Assembly (NCBI GenBank): GCA_029266495.1
Contig: JAQSWS010000001.1
Coordinates: forward strand, 1-64,000
Source: Rariglobus sp.
Lineage (GTDB): Bacteria; Verrucomicrobiota; Verrucomicrobiia; Opitutales; Opitutaceae
Length of the DNA stretch: 64,000 nucleotides
Direction of reading: 5' to 3'
The translations under genes and the position numbers were made by a program. Each line of letters starts with the position of its first letter. Positions within the stretch are counted from its first letter, which is position 1. The notes beneath the pieces were generated by a model. That model saw nothing but the letters and a program-made list of their open reading frames with translations. It was not told the origin of the DNA and ran no database searches. Of this stretch, positions 43,697 to 51,941 are shown piece after piece.

Positions 43697-45580
43697 TTAT
43701 TCCTTCACGGGCTTGGGTGCGTAGGCGGAGGGGGCGACCATTTTGTAGGTCGAATTTTCGCCGAGGGCCATGCGGCCGGAATCGAAGTAGAGGATGGTGT
43801 TGGCCTCCTCGCCCTTCCACCGGCTCTTGCCCTTGTAGATACCGAATTTGAAGTAGGGCCCCTTGTCTTTGTCGTCATACCAAGTGGTGCCTTTGTAATC
43901 GAGGACGAGCTTGTCGTTTTTGTAGAGCTTGAGCCAGCCGCCTTTGCCGGGGCCCTGCCAGTTGACCTCCATGACCCAGTCGGTCCACCGGCCGCGCATG
44001 TCCTCGATGGATCCGAGCTTCAGATAGTCGGACTTGGTGGTCCAGCCATCGTCACCCTGGTGCTGGAGCTTCAGGTGGATGTGGCCCTTATCGATCGTAA
44101 TGCAGGTGGGTGGGCCGCCATCCTTGGGGGATTCGCGTCCGGTGCCCCAGCTGTGCCATTGGGTGATGATGCTGAACTGCGACTCGGCGTCGAAGTCCTT
44201 GGGCATATACATGCTCCAGCCGTAGCGGGCGATGCCGTAGGCATTGGAGCGGTGGCCGGGGACTTCGGCGCGGATTTGTGCTTTGCTGAGCGCGGTTTTG
44301 ACGGAGAACCTGCCTTCACGGACGGGGCCCTGGCTGGCGTCGACGACCGTGACGTTTGCGCCTTCGGCATGGCCTTGATGGGCCTGGGACAGATCACCGG
44401 TTTCGAAGTCGAGGCTGGCGGTGAGGCCGGAGGGCAGGGCCGGGGCGCTGGTGGTGACCGGGGCAGCGGTGGAACCGGCGGCGGGCGCGGCCGGTGTCGA
44501 AGCGGTAAGTGTCAGCTGGTGAACGATCACGTCGGCGACGCCGATCTTGGGAGAGTAGAGCCAGACCTTGAGCCATTTGGCACCGGCGGGGGCGATGCCA
44601 ACCGTTTCGGTGATCTTGCCGGCGGAGGCACGATTGGATTTTTCGGTGAGCTGGACGGATTTCAGGTCACCGGGACGGTTGGGTTTTTCTTTGGAGAAGA
44701 TCAACGTGAGGCCGATGCCGCCGTTGCCGGAGACGTTCGCGGAGGCGGCGTAGCGCAGGCCTTCCTGCACGGGCACCCACTGCTCAAGGCCAAGGCCGTT
44801 ATCCTTGTCATTATCTTTGAATACAAGACCGCCGCCGGGCGCGGTCGCCAGGACGCGGGTGGAGCCATCACCGGGAGGGTAGGGGTTCCAGCTGTCAGGG
44901 GCGCCGTCGCCGTCGGCATCGGCGAAGGAGGGGTTTTGGAGGAGGTTGCCCGCGGGCACGGGGCCGGCGGGAATGATTGCAGACGGTGCGGCGGGAGTGG
45001 CGGCGGCCGGGGCCGGGGTTGCGGAGGGCGGGACGGCAACGGTGCCGAGCGATTCGAGTTTAAGCGATGACACGGTCACATCGGCGACGGCGGCATTGGG
45101 ACTATAAATCCAAAGGCGCAGGTGTTTGGATCCCGCGGGCGCGGTGGCTTCGACGGTGATCGCGGTCTTCTCGGCCTTGGCGTTGGCCCACTGGCGTTTT
45201 TCGAGTAATTTTATCTGGCTGACCTCGGCGTCCTTGCCGGGGATGCGCGGGGTGAAAATGAGATAGACGAAGATGCCGCCAGTGCCTTGCAGCTCGACGG
45301 TGGCGCGGTATTGGGTGCCTTCGACTGCGGGGAGCCACTGGACAACGCCAAGGCCTTGCGAAGCGCTTTGGTCGTTGAGGCGCACACCTCCGCCGGCGAC
45401 GGAGGAGATGCCGTCGAAGTCCGGATAGAGTTTCCACGCATCCGGTTTACCGTCGGTATCGGCGTCGGCGAAGGTCGGATTTTTAACCGTTATGGCGGTT
45501 TGGGCGACCAGGGCCGGGAGGCCGATTGAAAGTGAGGCGAGGAGCAGTCCGCGCCGCCAGCAGGGTAGGGTTCGTTTCAT
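43697..45580 (-). CDS. Polysaccharide lyase (heparin lyase I-like fold) with two tandem N-terminal binding modules
   Basis: 627-residue secreted protein with a signal peptide (1-26, ending ALVAQ). Two similar ~150-residue beta-sandwich modules follow (about 30-178 and 213-363). Each begins NPTFADADTDGKPDAW or NPSFADADGDGAPDSW and contains a Trp-rich GLGVVQW or GLGLEQW segment. Pro/Ala linkers join them to a C-terminal lyase domain (about 385-620: LDFETGDLSQ, YGWSMYMPKDFD, SIITQWHSWG, KGPYFKFGIYKG). The last domain matches the enzyme at 51942 and the Polysacc_lyase (PF14099) family. The substrate is probably a uronate polymer. It starts at the ATG at 45580, and a LacI-3-type operator is at 45641. 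Confidence 0.8.
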   Translation of the reverse strand: MKRTLPCWRRGLLLASLSIGLPALVAQTAITVKNPTFADADTDGKPDAWKLYPDFDGISSVAGGGVRLNDQSASQGLGVVQWLPAVEGTQYRATVELQGTGGIFVYLIFTPRIPGKDAEVSQIKLLEKRQWANAKAEKTAITVEATAPAGSKHLRLWIYSPNAAVADVTVSSLKLESLGTVAVPPSATPAPAAATPAAPSAIIPAGPVPAGNLLQNPSFADADGDGAPDSWNPYPPGDGSTRVLATAPGGGLVFKDNDKDNGLGLEQWVPVQEGLRYAASANVSGNGGIGLTLIFSKEKPNRPGDLKSVQLTEKSNRASAGKITETVGIAPAGAKWLKVWLYSPKIGVADVIVHQLTLTASTPAAPAAGSTAAPVTTSAPALPSGLTASLDFETGDLSQAHQGHAEGANVTVVDASQGPVREGRFSVKTALSKAQIRAEVPGHRSNAYGIARYGWSMYMPKDFDAESQFSIITQWHSWGTGRESPKDGGPPTCITIDKGHIHLKLQHQGDDGWTTKSDYLKLGSIEDMRGRWTDWVMEVNWQGPGKGGWLKLYKNDKLVLDYKGTTWYDDKDKGPYFKFGIYKGKSRWKGEEANTILYFDSGRMALGENSTYKMVAPSAYAPKPVKE

Positions 45581-45640
45581 TAGCGAGGGGAGTCGGCGTC
45601 ACCGTGGCGGGTTGACGGAGGGTCGCAAAGGCTGCATGGG

Positions 45641-45653
45641 ATTACGCGTAAAC
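45641..45653. promoter_or_regulatory. LacI-3-type operator between the lyase and cassette copy 2
   Basis: ATTACGCGTAAAC lies in the divergent gap 61 bases from the lyase start and close to the giant pilin-like gene. It could govern both directions. Confidence 0.6.
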
Positions 45654-45686
45654 TAACGGGTCATTTGCGCGACCGTCCGAGATGGG

Positions 45687-48600
45687 TTGAGCTGTGACTG
45701 CCCCCGATGTCAGAGGCGACATTACGCCCAAGCGCAAGTTTTCCCCGCAGTGATCCCACCCGCAGCATTTTTCATTGGTCCAGACCGCAAGCGTCCGCGC
45801 AGATCGCGACGCGGCGGGTTCGCCCTGCTCATCACGATCACGCTCCTGGCGTTTTTGGTTTTGCTGCTGGTTTCGCTGGCGTCGTTGACGCGGGTCGAGA
45901 CGCAGGTGGCCTCCAACAGCGCGCAGCTGGCGCAGGCGCGGGCGAACGCACTGTTCGCGCTCAACCTGGCGGTGGGGCAGCTTCAGAAATACGCTGGGCC
46001 TGACCAGGCGGTGACGGCGCGCGCGGACATCAATGCCGTGAATACCGGCAACCCTTACTGGACTGGAGTATGGGATGCGCGGCCGCCGTCAGCAGCCACG
46101 CCCACGCATGCGGCGCCGCCGGCCTCGAATGCTCCGATGGCCTGGCTGGTGAGCGGCAACGAGTCCAACGGCACGGCATTGACGCCGGAAGGGGTCGCCG
46201 TGCCCATTCCGGGTGCGGGCAACGAGAGTGTCTGGCTTCTGCAGAAGGTGCTGGGGCGTGATTTGACCAATCCGTCGCTCTTTCCCGTGGACACGAGCAT
46301 TCGCCTGTCGAAGAGCCCCATCATGGTGCCGGCGAGTCAGGTGCCCGGCGCGGATGCGACCGGTGCTCCCGTCCGGGTCGGTTCTTATGCCTGGTGGGTG
46401 GGTGACGAGGGCATCAAGGCCAAGATCAATCTTGAAGATCCCTACCGCACAGCGGCGGCGGACTCCGCCGAGGCCGGATGGCGGCGGGGCGCCGCCCCGC
46501 GTCCCGATTTGCAATTGTTGGCAAAGCCCGAGTTTGCGGGTGCCTTTAGCAATCCGACGGCTGCGTTCGAAGCGTCTCGCGAAAATCTGCTCTCGTATGA
46601 GCAACTGCCCATGCTGCACGCCGATCTCGCGGCGGAGACCGCCGGAAAACAGGCGAGCGGTTATTTACACGATCTCACATCGGTCGGCTACGGCGTGCTG
46701 GCCGACACCTTGCGCGGCGGGTTGCGCCGCGATTTGACGCGCGGGCTGGCGGCGGCGCCGCTGGCCGGCTCGACTGCGGCGACCGAGATTGGCGACGGAG
46801 TGGAAGTGTTCACATTGCCCACTCCGGGGCCCTACGGGCGCACGGCACGGCTTCCCGCCAACGCGGTTTGGACTCCCTCCACTCTTTCGAATGGCGGCAC
46901 GAAAAATGGCGAACCGCTCGCACCCACGTGGAGCGAGATCCGCGCCTGGTGCGCTATCCGCGCTCCTGGCGGCAATGCGGCGATAGATCCCGTGGCCGCT
47001 CCTCTCGTCACCACGACTCGCACTGTCGCCGGAAACACGGTGACCTGTCCCACAACCACCGGCCACGCCATCATGCCCGTGGTGGTCATGCTTGAGCTCG
47101 GCTACGGCCTCGATGTGGGCGTCGACTCCCAATACCGCATCATGGTCCGGCCCCGGGTCGTCCTCATGAACCCCTACAATGTGACGCTCAACACGGCCAC
47201 CTACAGCGTCATCTATCAGTCGTATGTCACCAGCAATTCCGACCTGACCTTTACCATGGCGCTCGACGCCACCCACTCGGACAACAAGACGTATTTTCTC
47301 ACGTCCGGCGCCGGCCTGGTCGCGGCCAACCCCATCAGCGGAGTGCGGCAGTTGTCTTTTAATATCAAGGATAGCTTTGGCCCCGGCGAGGTTCGGGTTT
47401 ACTCGCTTCCCGCTTCCGCCACCTCTGACGTTCAGGTCAACAATGGAATCTTCGATTTGGAGCCCGGGCTCAGCACGAACAGGGCTTATCTGGCTACGGG
47501 CACCACGGCGCCAAGTTGGTATGATCCCGCCCTGCGCAAAAATATGACTGTAACGTGGGCGAAGATCCCGGCGGACAGCCCTCGCATCGGCATAGCCTTG
47601 GGAGGCACCAGCATGAGCGCCGCCCCGGCTCCGTCGCTTGTCGCGCGCTACCTGCAGACGAGTTCCAGTATTCTTTACGGTTTGACCGGAGCTCCGTTTG
47701 GAGGCGGGAAGAACAATCCGACCGCGAAACTGGAGAGTTCCCCGGCCATCATGCCGTCGTCTCTTGAGCCTGCCCGACAGATGCGAACCGTCCGGTTCAC
47801 CCTTCGTCATGCGGATCTCGATATTCTCACCTTCGCGAACAGCAACATGAGCACTGAGGGGGAAACCGGGGCGGGCGTGCCGACGGACAGCACCTCGGGA
47901 GAGCGATTTCTCGTGGATGGCAATCCGCGCGCCATCGTTTCGCAGCGGTTGGGCGGTCGGGACAACGTGGCCCAATACATGATGAGCACGTCCAAGGGCA
48001 GCGGCTACACCGACATCGATTATGAAGGTGCCGGAAGCGTCACTCTGGGCTTCTGGGGTAGTTCCACGGGCCCTGAGGGCTCCACTCGCGCCATCCTTTT
48101 TGACGTGCTCCGCCAAAACGAGGAGATCGTTTCGCTGGGCCGTCTCGGGCAGGTCAACTGGGGCGTGGACGGCAAGCACCCCGCCTATCCGCTGGGCAAC
48201 AGTTTCGCCTCGGTTTTCTACGCATCCAACACCCCGGACTACGGATACGCGCTCAACGAGGCGATGTGGGACCGGTTTTTTATGTCCACCCTGCCGGTGT
48301 CGCTCGCGACGCGTCCGGCCAACCTGCCCAACTCGCGCCTCCAGTTTCACGACCCTGCCGGTGCGCCCGCCCTCGCCTCGCTGGAGGGCATGAATGGCTA
48401 TCAGCTCGCCGCCACGCGCCTGATGGTCGATGGTGCGTTCAACATTAACTCGACGTCGGTCGAGGCTTGGACGGCGTTTCTAGGAAGTGTGCAGGCGGCC
48501 GACTACGCCTACCAAAGCCGTGCGGGGGCGCGCACCGACCCCGCCGTGCGCGCGTTTCCGCGCATGGTGGGCCTGCACGATCCCGATCCGGCGGCTGCGG

Positions 48601-49280
48601 GCCAGTCGGGCAACCTCTATGAGTGGACCGGTTACCGGCAGTTGGACGCCACGCAGCTCAGGTCGCTCGCCACCCAGGTTGTCGCCGGCATCAAGGCCCG
48701 TGCCCGTCCCGCGCGCAGCCTGGCCGAGTTCATCAACCGCGACCTTTCCCAGCCGGCGACCAGCGTGCGCAATCAGGCGGGCATCGTGCAGGCGGCCATC
48801 AACACGGTGGTGAACACGGATAGTCCCGACGCGACCGGAAGCGGGACGGGCTTGGCCAACCTCTCTGGTTTGAACACCGCGCAAACCGTTCCCACCACCT
48901 TTGGCATCGCCGACAACCCCGATGCCGCGCATGGCAAATTGCGCTCGACGGGCGCTCCGGGATTCCTGCTGCAAAGCGACCTGCTTTCCTTGCTGTCTCC
49001 GGCGATGGCCGCCCGGTCGGACACCTTTCGCGTGCGCACTTATGGCGAGGCATGCAATCCGGTCACCGGCGCGATCAACGGACGCGCCTGGTGCGAGGCA
49101 GTGGTGCAGCGCATGCCGGAGTTCGTGGATCAAGCCGACACCAATCTCAACGATCCTGCCAAGCCGACCACCGCCTTGGGCAACGCCACCGCTCCCGCGA
49201 GCACAAACGCCACCAATCAAGCTTTCGGCCGCAAATTTGTCATCGTCCAGTTCCGCTGGCTCGGCCCCGACGAAATATGA
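45687..49280 (+). CDS. Giant type IV pilin-like protein (GspK/PilX-like N-terminus), cassette copy 2
   Basis: About 1197 residues from TTG 45687. GTG 45750 is another possible start, and none has a good ribosome site. A basic stretch RKRPRRSRRGG is followed by FALLITITLLAFLVLLLVSL, the same transmembrane segment as copy 1. It lacks the pilin Glu5. The conserved blocks shared with 9211-13002 are SYAWWVGDEGIKAKINL, GVLADTLRGGLRRDL, ALNEAMWDRFFMSTLP, VDGAFNINSTSVEAW, FLLQSDLLS, GRAWCEAVVQRMPEF and the end FRWLGPDEI. It is divergent from a polysaccharide lyase. The small partner gene overlaps the stop by four bases. Unknown function. A minor-pilin-like surface component is the best guess. Confidence 0.75.
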   Translation: MSCDCPRCQRRHYAQAQVFPAVIPPAAFFIGPDRKRPRRSRRGGFALLITITLLAFLVLLLVSLASLTRVETQVASNSAQLAQARANALFALNLAVGQLQKYAGPDQAVTARADINAVNTGNPYWTGVWDARPPSAATPTHAAPPASNAPMAWLVSGNESNGTALTPEGVAVPIPGAGNESVWLLQKVLGRDLTNPSLFPVDTSIRLSKSPIMVPASQVPGADATGAPVRVGSYAWWVGDEGIKAKINLEDPYRTAAADSAEAGWRRGAAPRPDLQLLAKPEFAGAFSNPTAAFEASRENLLSYEQLPMLHADLAAETAGKQASGYLHDLTSVGYGVLADTLRGGLRRDLTRGLAAAPLAGSTAATEIGDGVEVFTLPTPGPYGRTARLPANAVWTPSTLSNGGTKNGEPLAPTWSEIRAWCAIRAPGGNAAIDPVAAPLVTTTRTVAGNTVTCPTTTGHAIMPVVVMLELGYGLDVGVDSQYRIMVRPRVVLMNPYNVTLNTATYSVIYQSYVTSNSDLTFTMALDATHSDNKTYFLTSGAGLVAANPISGVRQLSFNIKDSFGPGEVRVYSLPASATSDVQVNNGIFDLEPGLSTNRAYLATGTTAPSWYDPALRKNMTVTWAKIPADSPRIGIALGGTSMSAAPAPSLVARYLQTSSSILYGLTGAPFGGGKNNPTAKLESSPAIMPSSLEPARQMRTVRFTLRHADLDILTFANSNMSTEGETGAGVPTDSTSGERFLVDGNPRAIVSQRLGGRDNVAQYMMSTSKGSGYTDIDYEGAGSVTLGFWGSSTGPEGSTRAILFDVLRQNEEIVSLGRLGQVNWGVDGKHPAYPLGNSFASVFYASNTPDYGYALNEAMWDRFFMSTLPVSLATRPANLPNSRLQFHDPAGAPALASLEGMNGYQLAATRLMVDGAFNINSTSVEAWTAFLGSVQAADYAYQSRAGARTDPAVRAFPRMVGLHDPDPAAAGQSGNLYEWTGYRQLDATQLRSLATQVVAGIKARARPARSLAEFINRDLSQPATSVRNQAGIVQAAINTVVNTDSPDATGSGTGLANLSGLNTAQTVPTTFGIADNPDAAHGKLRSTGAPGFLLQSDLLSLLSPAMAARSDTFRVRTYGEACNPVTGAINGRAWCEAVVQRMPEFVDQADTNLNDPAKPTTALGNATAPASTNATNQAFGRKFVIVQFRWLGPDEI

Positions 49281-50122
49281 ACGTAGAAATTCTACACCCT
49301 GACGGTCCAAATTCTAAACGCAGTGACGCGGGTATCGTGGTCCGCGTGTTTTGGTTTATGACGGTGTTTTCCGTTTTGGCCACCTCTCTCGTGACGAGGG
49401 CCGCCGAACCCGCTCCGGCCCCGCCCAAGCCGCCGGTGGTGTTCACCGTGATGGCATGGGACACGTTGACGGCCGAGGATACCGACCTGGTCCTGAACTA
49501 CACGCTCAAGGGCAAATCGCAGCCCGTGGCGATCAGCTGGCGCAGCCAGTCACAGCCTTTCCCCTGCGACGGGGCCGGGACGCTGGTGTTCACCCGCACA
49601 GTCGAGCGCAACGGGAAAAAAACCGAGGTGCCGGTGGTCACGGCCGACATTCCCGAAGGAGTGACCCGGGCGTTTCTCATTTTCGGACGCAATCCATCGC
49701 CTGCGCCCGGCGCACCCGCGTTTCTGGTCAGGGTGCTTAATGTGGGTTACGAGGTTTTCCCCGGCCAATCCGTGCGATTTCTCAATTATTCCAGCGTGGA
49801 GCTGGGCGGTTCGCTGGGGGAGGCGTCTTTTTCCGTGGTGCCGGGTGGTGACAGGGTGGTGCCGGCGGCGCTGCCCGAGACCAACCGCCTACTCCCGTTC
49901 AAACTGGCGCGTCGGGACGGTGCCGGCTGGAAAAAACTGCGTTCGACCGGCCTGCCCATGACCGCGGGGCTGCGCGTGCTGATCTTCCTGATCGACGATC
50001 CGCAGCGTCCCGGGCGTCTGGAAATGGTGCTGTTGCGCGACCAAGTGGAGCCCGAGCCCGTGGTCCCTGCCGCGTCGCTGGCGCGCAATTCGGGTTTACG
50101 AGTAAACCTTAACGCGCGTTGA
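49277..50122 (+). CDS. Small secreted partner of the giant pilin-like protein, cassette copy 2
   Basis: 281-residue exported protein. The hydrophobic export signal (about 19-41, VRVFWFMTVFSVLATSLVTRAAE) is followed by a beta-rich body with LRVLNVGYEVFPGQ-type strands (VRVLNVGYEVFPGQSVRFLN) and VVPGGDRVVPA, matching the layout of the protein at 13018 although overall similarity is modest. The ATG at 49277 overlaps the preceding stop (ATGA), which indicates translational coupling and supports a stoichiometric pair. A LacI-3-type operator (50094-50107) lies inside its last codons and probably serves the next gene. Confidence 0.7.
   Translation: MNVEILHPDGPNSKRSDAGIVVRVFWFMTVFSVLATSLVTRAAEPAPAPPKPPVVFTVMAWDTLTAEDTDLVLNYTLKGKSQPVAISWRSQSQPFPCDGAGTLVFTRTVERNGKKTEVPVVTADIPEGVTRAFLIFGRNPSPAPGAPAFLVRVLNVGYEVFPGQSVRFLNYSSVELGGSLGEASFSVVPGGDRVVPAALPETNRLLPFKLARRDGAGWKKLRSTGLPMTAGLRVLIFLIDDPQRPGRLEMVLLRDQVEPEPVVPAASLARNSGLRVNLNAR
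50094..50107. promoter_or_regulatory. LacI-3-type operator before the PEP-CTERM gene
   Basis: GTTTACGAGTAAAC is symmetric apart from its central GA. It is inside the 3' end of the small partner gene, 113 bases before the PEP-CTERM gene start. Confidence 0.6.
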
Positions 50123-50219
50123 GGCTCCTGCTTCGCATCACTTCACTTTCCACACGTTTCCTGCGCCAGCTCCGTTAAGTAGCCGGCAATATTGAATCAA
50201 TCTCACCCCCGCTTCCCCT

Positions 50220-51665
50220 ATGATCACGCAAACCATCGCCCAACGGACGTCTGGATCCTCCCGACTCCCATCTGGACTCACGACGACGAAACCCCTGTTC
50301 GGTCTTTCCTCCGCCCTCTGCGTCGCAGCGGCGTCGGCCTTCCTGTTCGCCGCACCATCCACGGAGGCTGCGACCTTCACTTATGACACGGATGGCACTA
50401 CCAGTTGGGGCACTGCAACGGTTTGGGCTGGGGACATCGCTCCCACAAGTGACTTGGACAACGTGCTCAGCTTCTCGAATACCAATGCTAGGGCTACTAC
50501 CAACAACTTGGGCACTTTTCAGTTGAACAGGCTGACCATGACCAATGGTTCAAGCGCCTCAAATGCCCAAACTCTTAGTATCGCGGGTAACACCCTCAAT
50601 TTTGTGAAAAATAGCAGTGATGTATCGCCGACGCTGGTGCTTTCGAGAACCAACAGCGCGAACGTCGGGCAGACCCCAAGAATAACCATATCCGCTTCTA
50701 TTACAGTCACGGATGCGCTTACCATCACCACTACGGTCGCTAGCGGACAGGTCCTCCTTTCGGGCAATATCGCCAACAACGCAGGCATGACCTTCAATGG
50801 AACCAGCGCTGTCGGCGTCACGGTGGGAAACAATGCGAGCCCGTTCGGAGCCGTTTCCGGCGCAGGCGGAATCACTGTCAACGGTTCCTACAACGTTAAT
50901 CTGGTCGGAAATAACACCTACACGGGTTTGACCGATGTGCAGTCCGGCACGCTGACGTTGAACCGTTCTGGTGGCACCATCGCGAATGCCTCGGCGGTTC
51001 GGGTGAGCGGGGGGACGCTCAATGTGGCCCAAGCCGACACGGTCGGCGCGGTCACGCTCTCAAGCGGCACCATCTCCGGCGCCGCGGTGCTCACTGGCTC
51101 CTCTTACAGTCTGACCAACACGGGCACGGTCAGCGCGGTTCTCGGCGGCACGAGCATCGCCTTGAGCAAGTCAGGCGCGGGAACCGCGACGCTTTCGGCG
51201 GTCAACACCTACACCGGCGCGACCACGGTCTCCGAGGGTGTGCTCAACCTCGGCGTGGCCAACGCGGTCTCGGCGAGTTCCAACGTGGTGCTCTCCGGCG
51301 GCGAGCTCGAGTCGGCCTTCAGCCAGAGCTTGGGCACGTTGAATCTCACCGGGATCAGCACGCTCGACCTGTCCACCGGCGGCAGCTTTGTCTTCGCAGA
51401 CAGTTCGGCCTTGGACAGCTCCTGGACCGGCACCCTCAGCATCATCGGCACGTTTACGGATGGTTTATCAGTCCGCTTCGGCACCAGTTCCGCCGGCCTT
51501 ACTGCAGGTCAGCTTGGCCAGATCACCATCAACGGCCTGGAGGCTGACATCGATCTCAACGGCTATCTTGTCGTGGCCGCGATCCCCGAGCCGTCGACCT
51601 ACGCTGTTCTGGTCGGCGCGACCACGCTTGGCCTCGCCGCATGGCGCCGCCGTCGCGCGATCTGA
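50220..51665 (+). CDS. PEP-CTERM protein with autotransporter-associated beta-strand repeats
   Basis: 481-residue exported protein. A long n-region is followed by a signal peptide (about 28-50, SSALCVAAASAFLFAAPSTEA). The Ser/Thr/Gly-rich beta-solenoid body includes autotransporter-associated repeats, notably GGITVNGSYNVNLVGNNTYTG and SKSGAGTATLSAVNTYTGAT, each continuing into a G(T/V)L(T/N)L segment. The C-terminal tail IPEPSTYAVLVGATTLGLAAW with RRRRAI is a PEP-CTERM signal for exosortase processing. There is no autotransporter barrel. It is likely surface-displayed or extracellular-matrix material co-expressed with cassette copy 2 and the lyases. It starts at the ATG at 50220, and a terminator-like hairpin follows. 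Confidence 0.85.
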   Translation: MITQTIAQRTSGSSRLPSGLTTTKPLFGLSSALCVAAASAFLFAAPSTEAATFTYDTDGTTSWGTATVWAGDIAPTSDLDNVLSFSNTNARATTNNLGTFQLNRLTMTNGSSASNAQTLSIAGNTLNFVKNSSDVSPTLVLSRTNSANVGQTPRITISASITVTDALTITTTVASGQVLLSGNIANNAGMTFNGTSAVGVTVGNNASPFGAVSGAGGITVNGSYNVNLVGNNTYTGLTDVQSGTLTLNRSGGTIANASAVRVSGGTLNVAQADTVGAVTLSSGTISGAAVLTGSSYSLTNTGTVSAVLGGTSIALSKSGAGTATLSAVNTYTGATTVSEGVLNLGVANAVSASSNVVLSGGELESAFSQSLGTLNLTGISTLDLSTGGSFVFADSSALDSSWTGTLSIIGTFTDGLSVRFGTSSAGLTAGQLGQITINGLEADIDLNGYLVVAAIPEPSTYAVLVGATTLGLAAWRRRRAI

Positions 51666-51688
51666 GGTTTCCGGATCCGAAGACACTG

Positions 51689-51724
51689 CCCGGGCGCGCG
51701 GTTGATCCGCCGTCCGGGTTTTTT
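51689..51724 (+). terminator. Rho-independent terminator after the PEP-CTERM gene
   Basis: CCCGGGCGCGCGG pairs imperfectly with CCGCCGTCCGGG around a TTGAT loop and is followed by six Ts (51719-51724). The hairpin plus T-tract lies 24 bases after the stop. Confidence 0.75.
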
Positions 51725-51788
51725 GTGTCCGGCGGCGGAGGTCGCTGCGATCCCCATCCTGATTGATCATGCGGGCAAAGAGTTTTGA

Positions 51789-51800
51789 TTTACGGGTAAA
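51789..51800. promoter_or_regulatory. LacI-3-type operator before the second heparinase-like lyase
   Basis: TTTACGGGTAAA, a perfect TTTAC/GTAAA inverted repeat around two central bases, 142 bases upstream of the lyase gene. Apart from the terminator it is the only element recognised in the gap 51666-51941. Confidence 0.6.
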
Positions 51801-51941
51801 CCGCCACCTCCGTTGATCGCGGTCTAAAGCGGGTATTCGGTTTAGCACTACGGTTTCGGTCTTCCGGAGCCGGAGGAGAAGGTCTCGGCGATCATCATGA
51901 GCCTGAGATGCACTCCTGCTTTACCCCAACCCCATAAGCCC

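Noticed and set aside
46483-46500. GC hairpin GCGGGGC...GCCCCGC inside the second giant pilin-like gene
   Set aside because: The stem is short (7 pairs) in ordinary Arg/Ala/Pro codons of a GC-rich genome, and the paralogue alignment shows no clear insertion.
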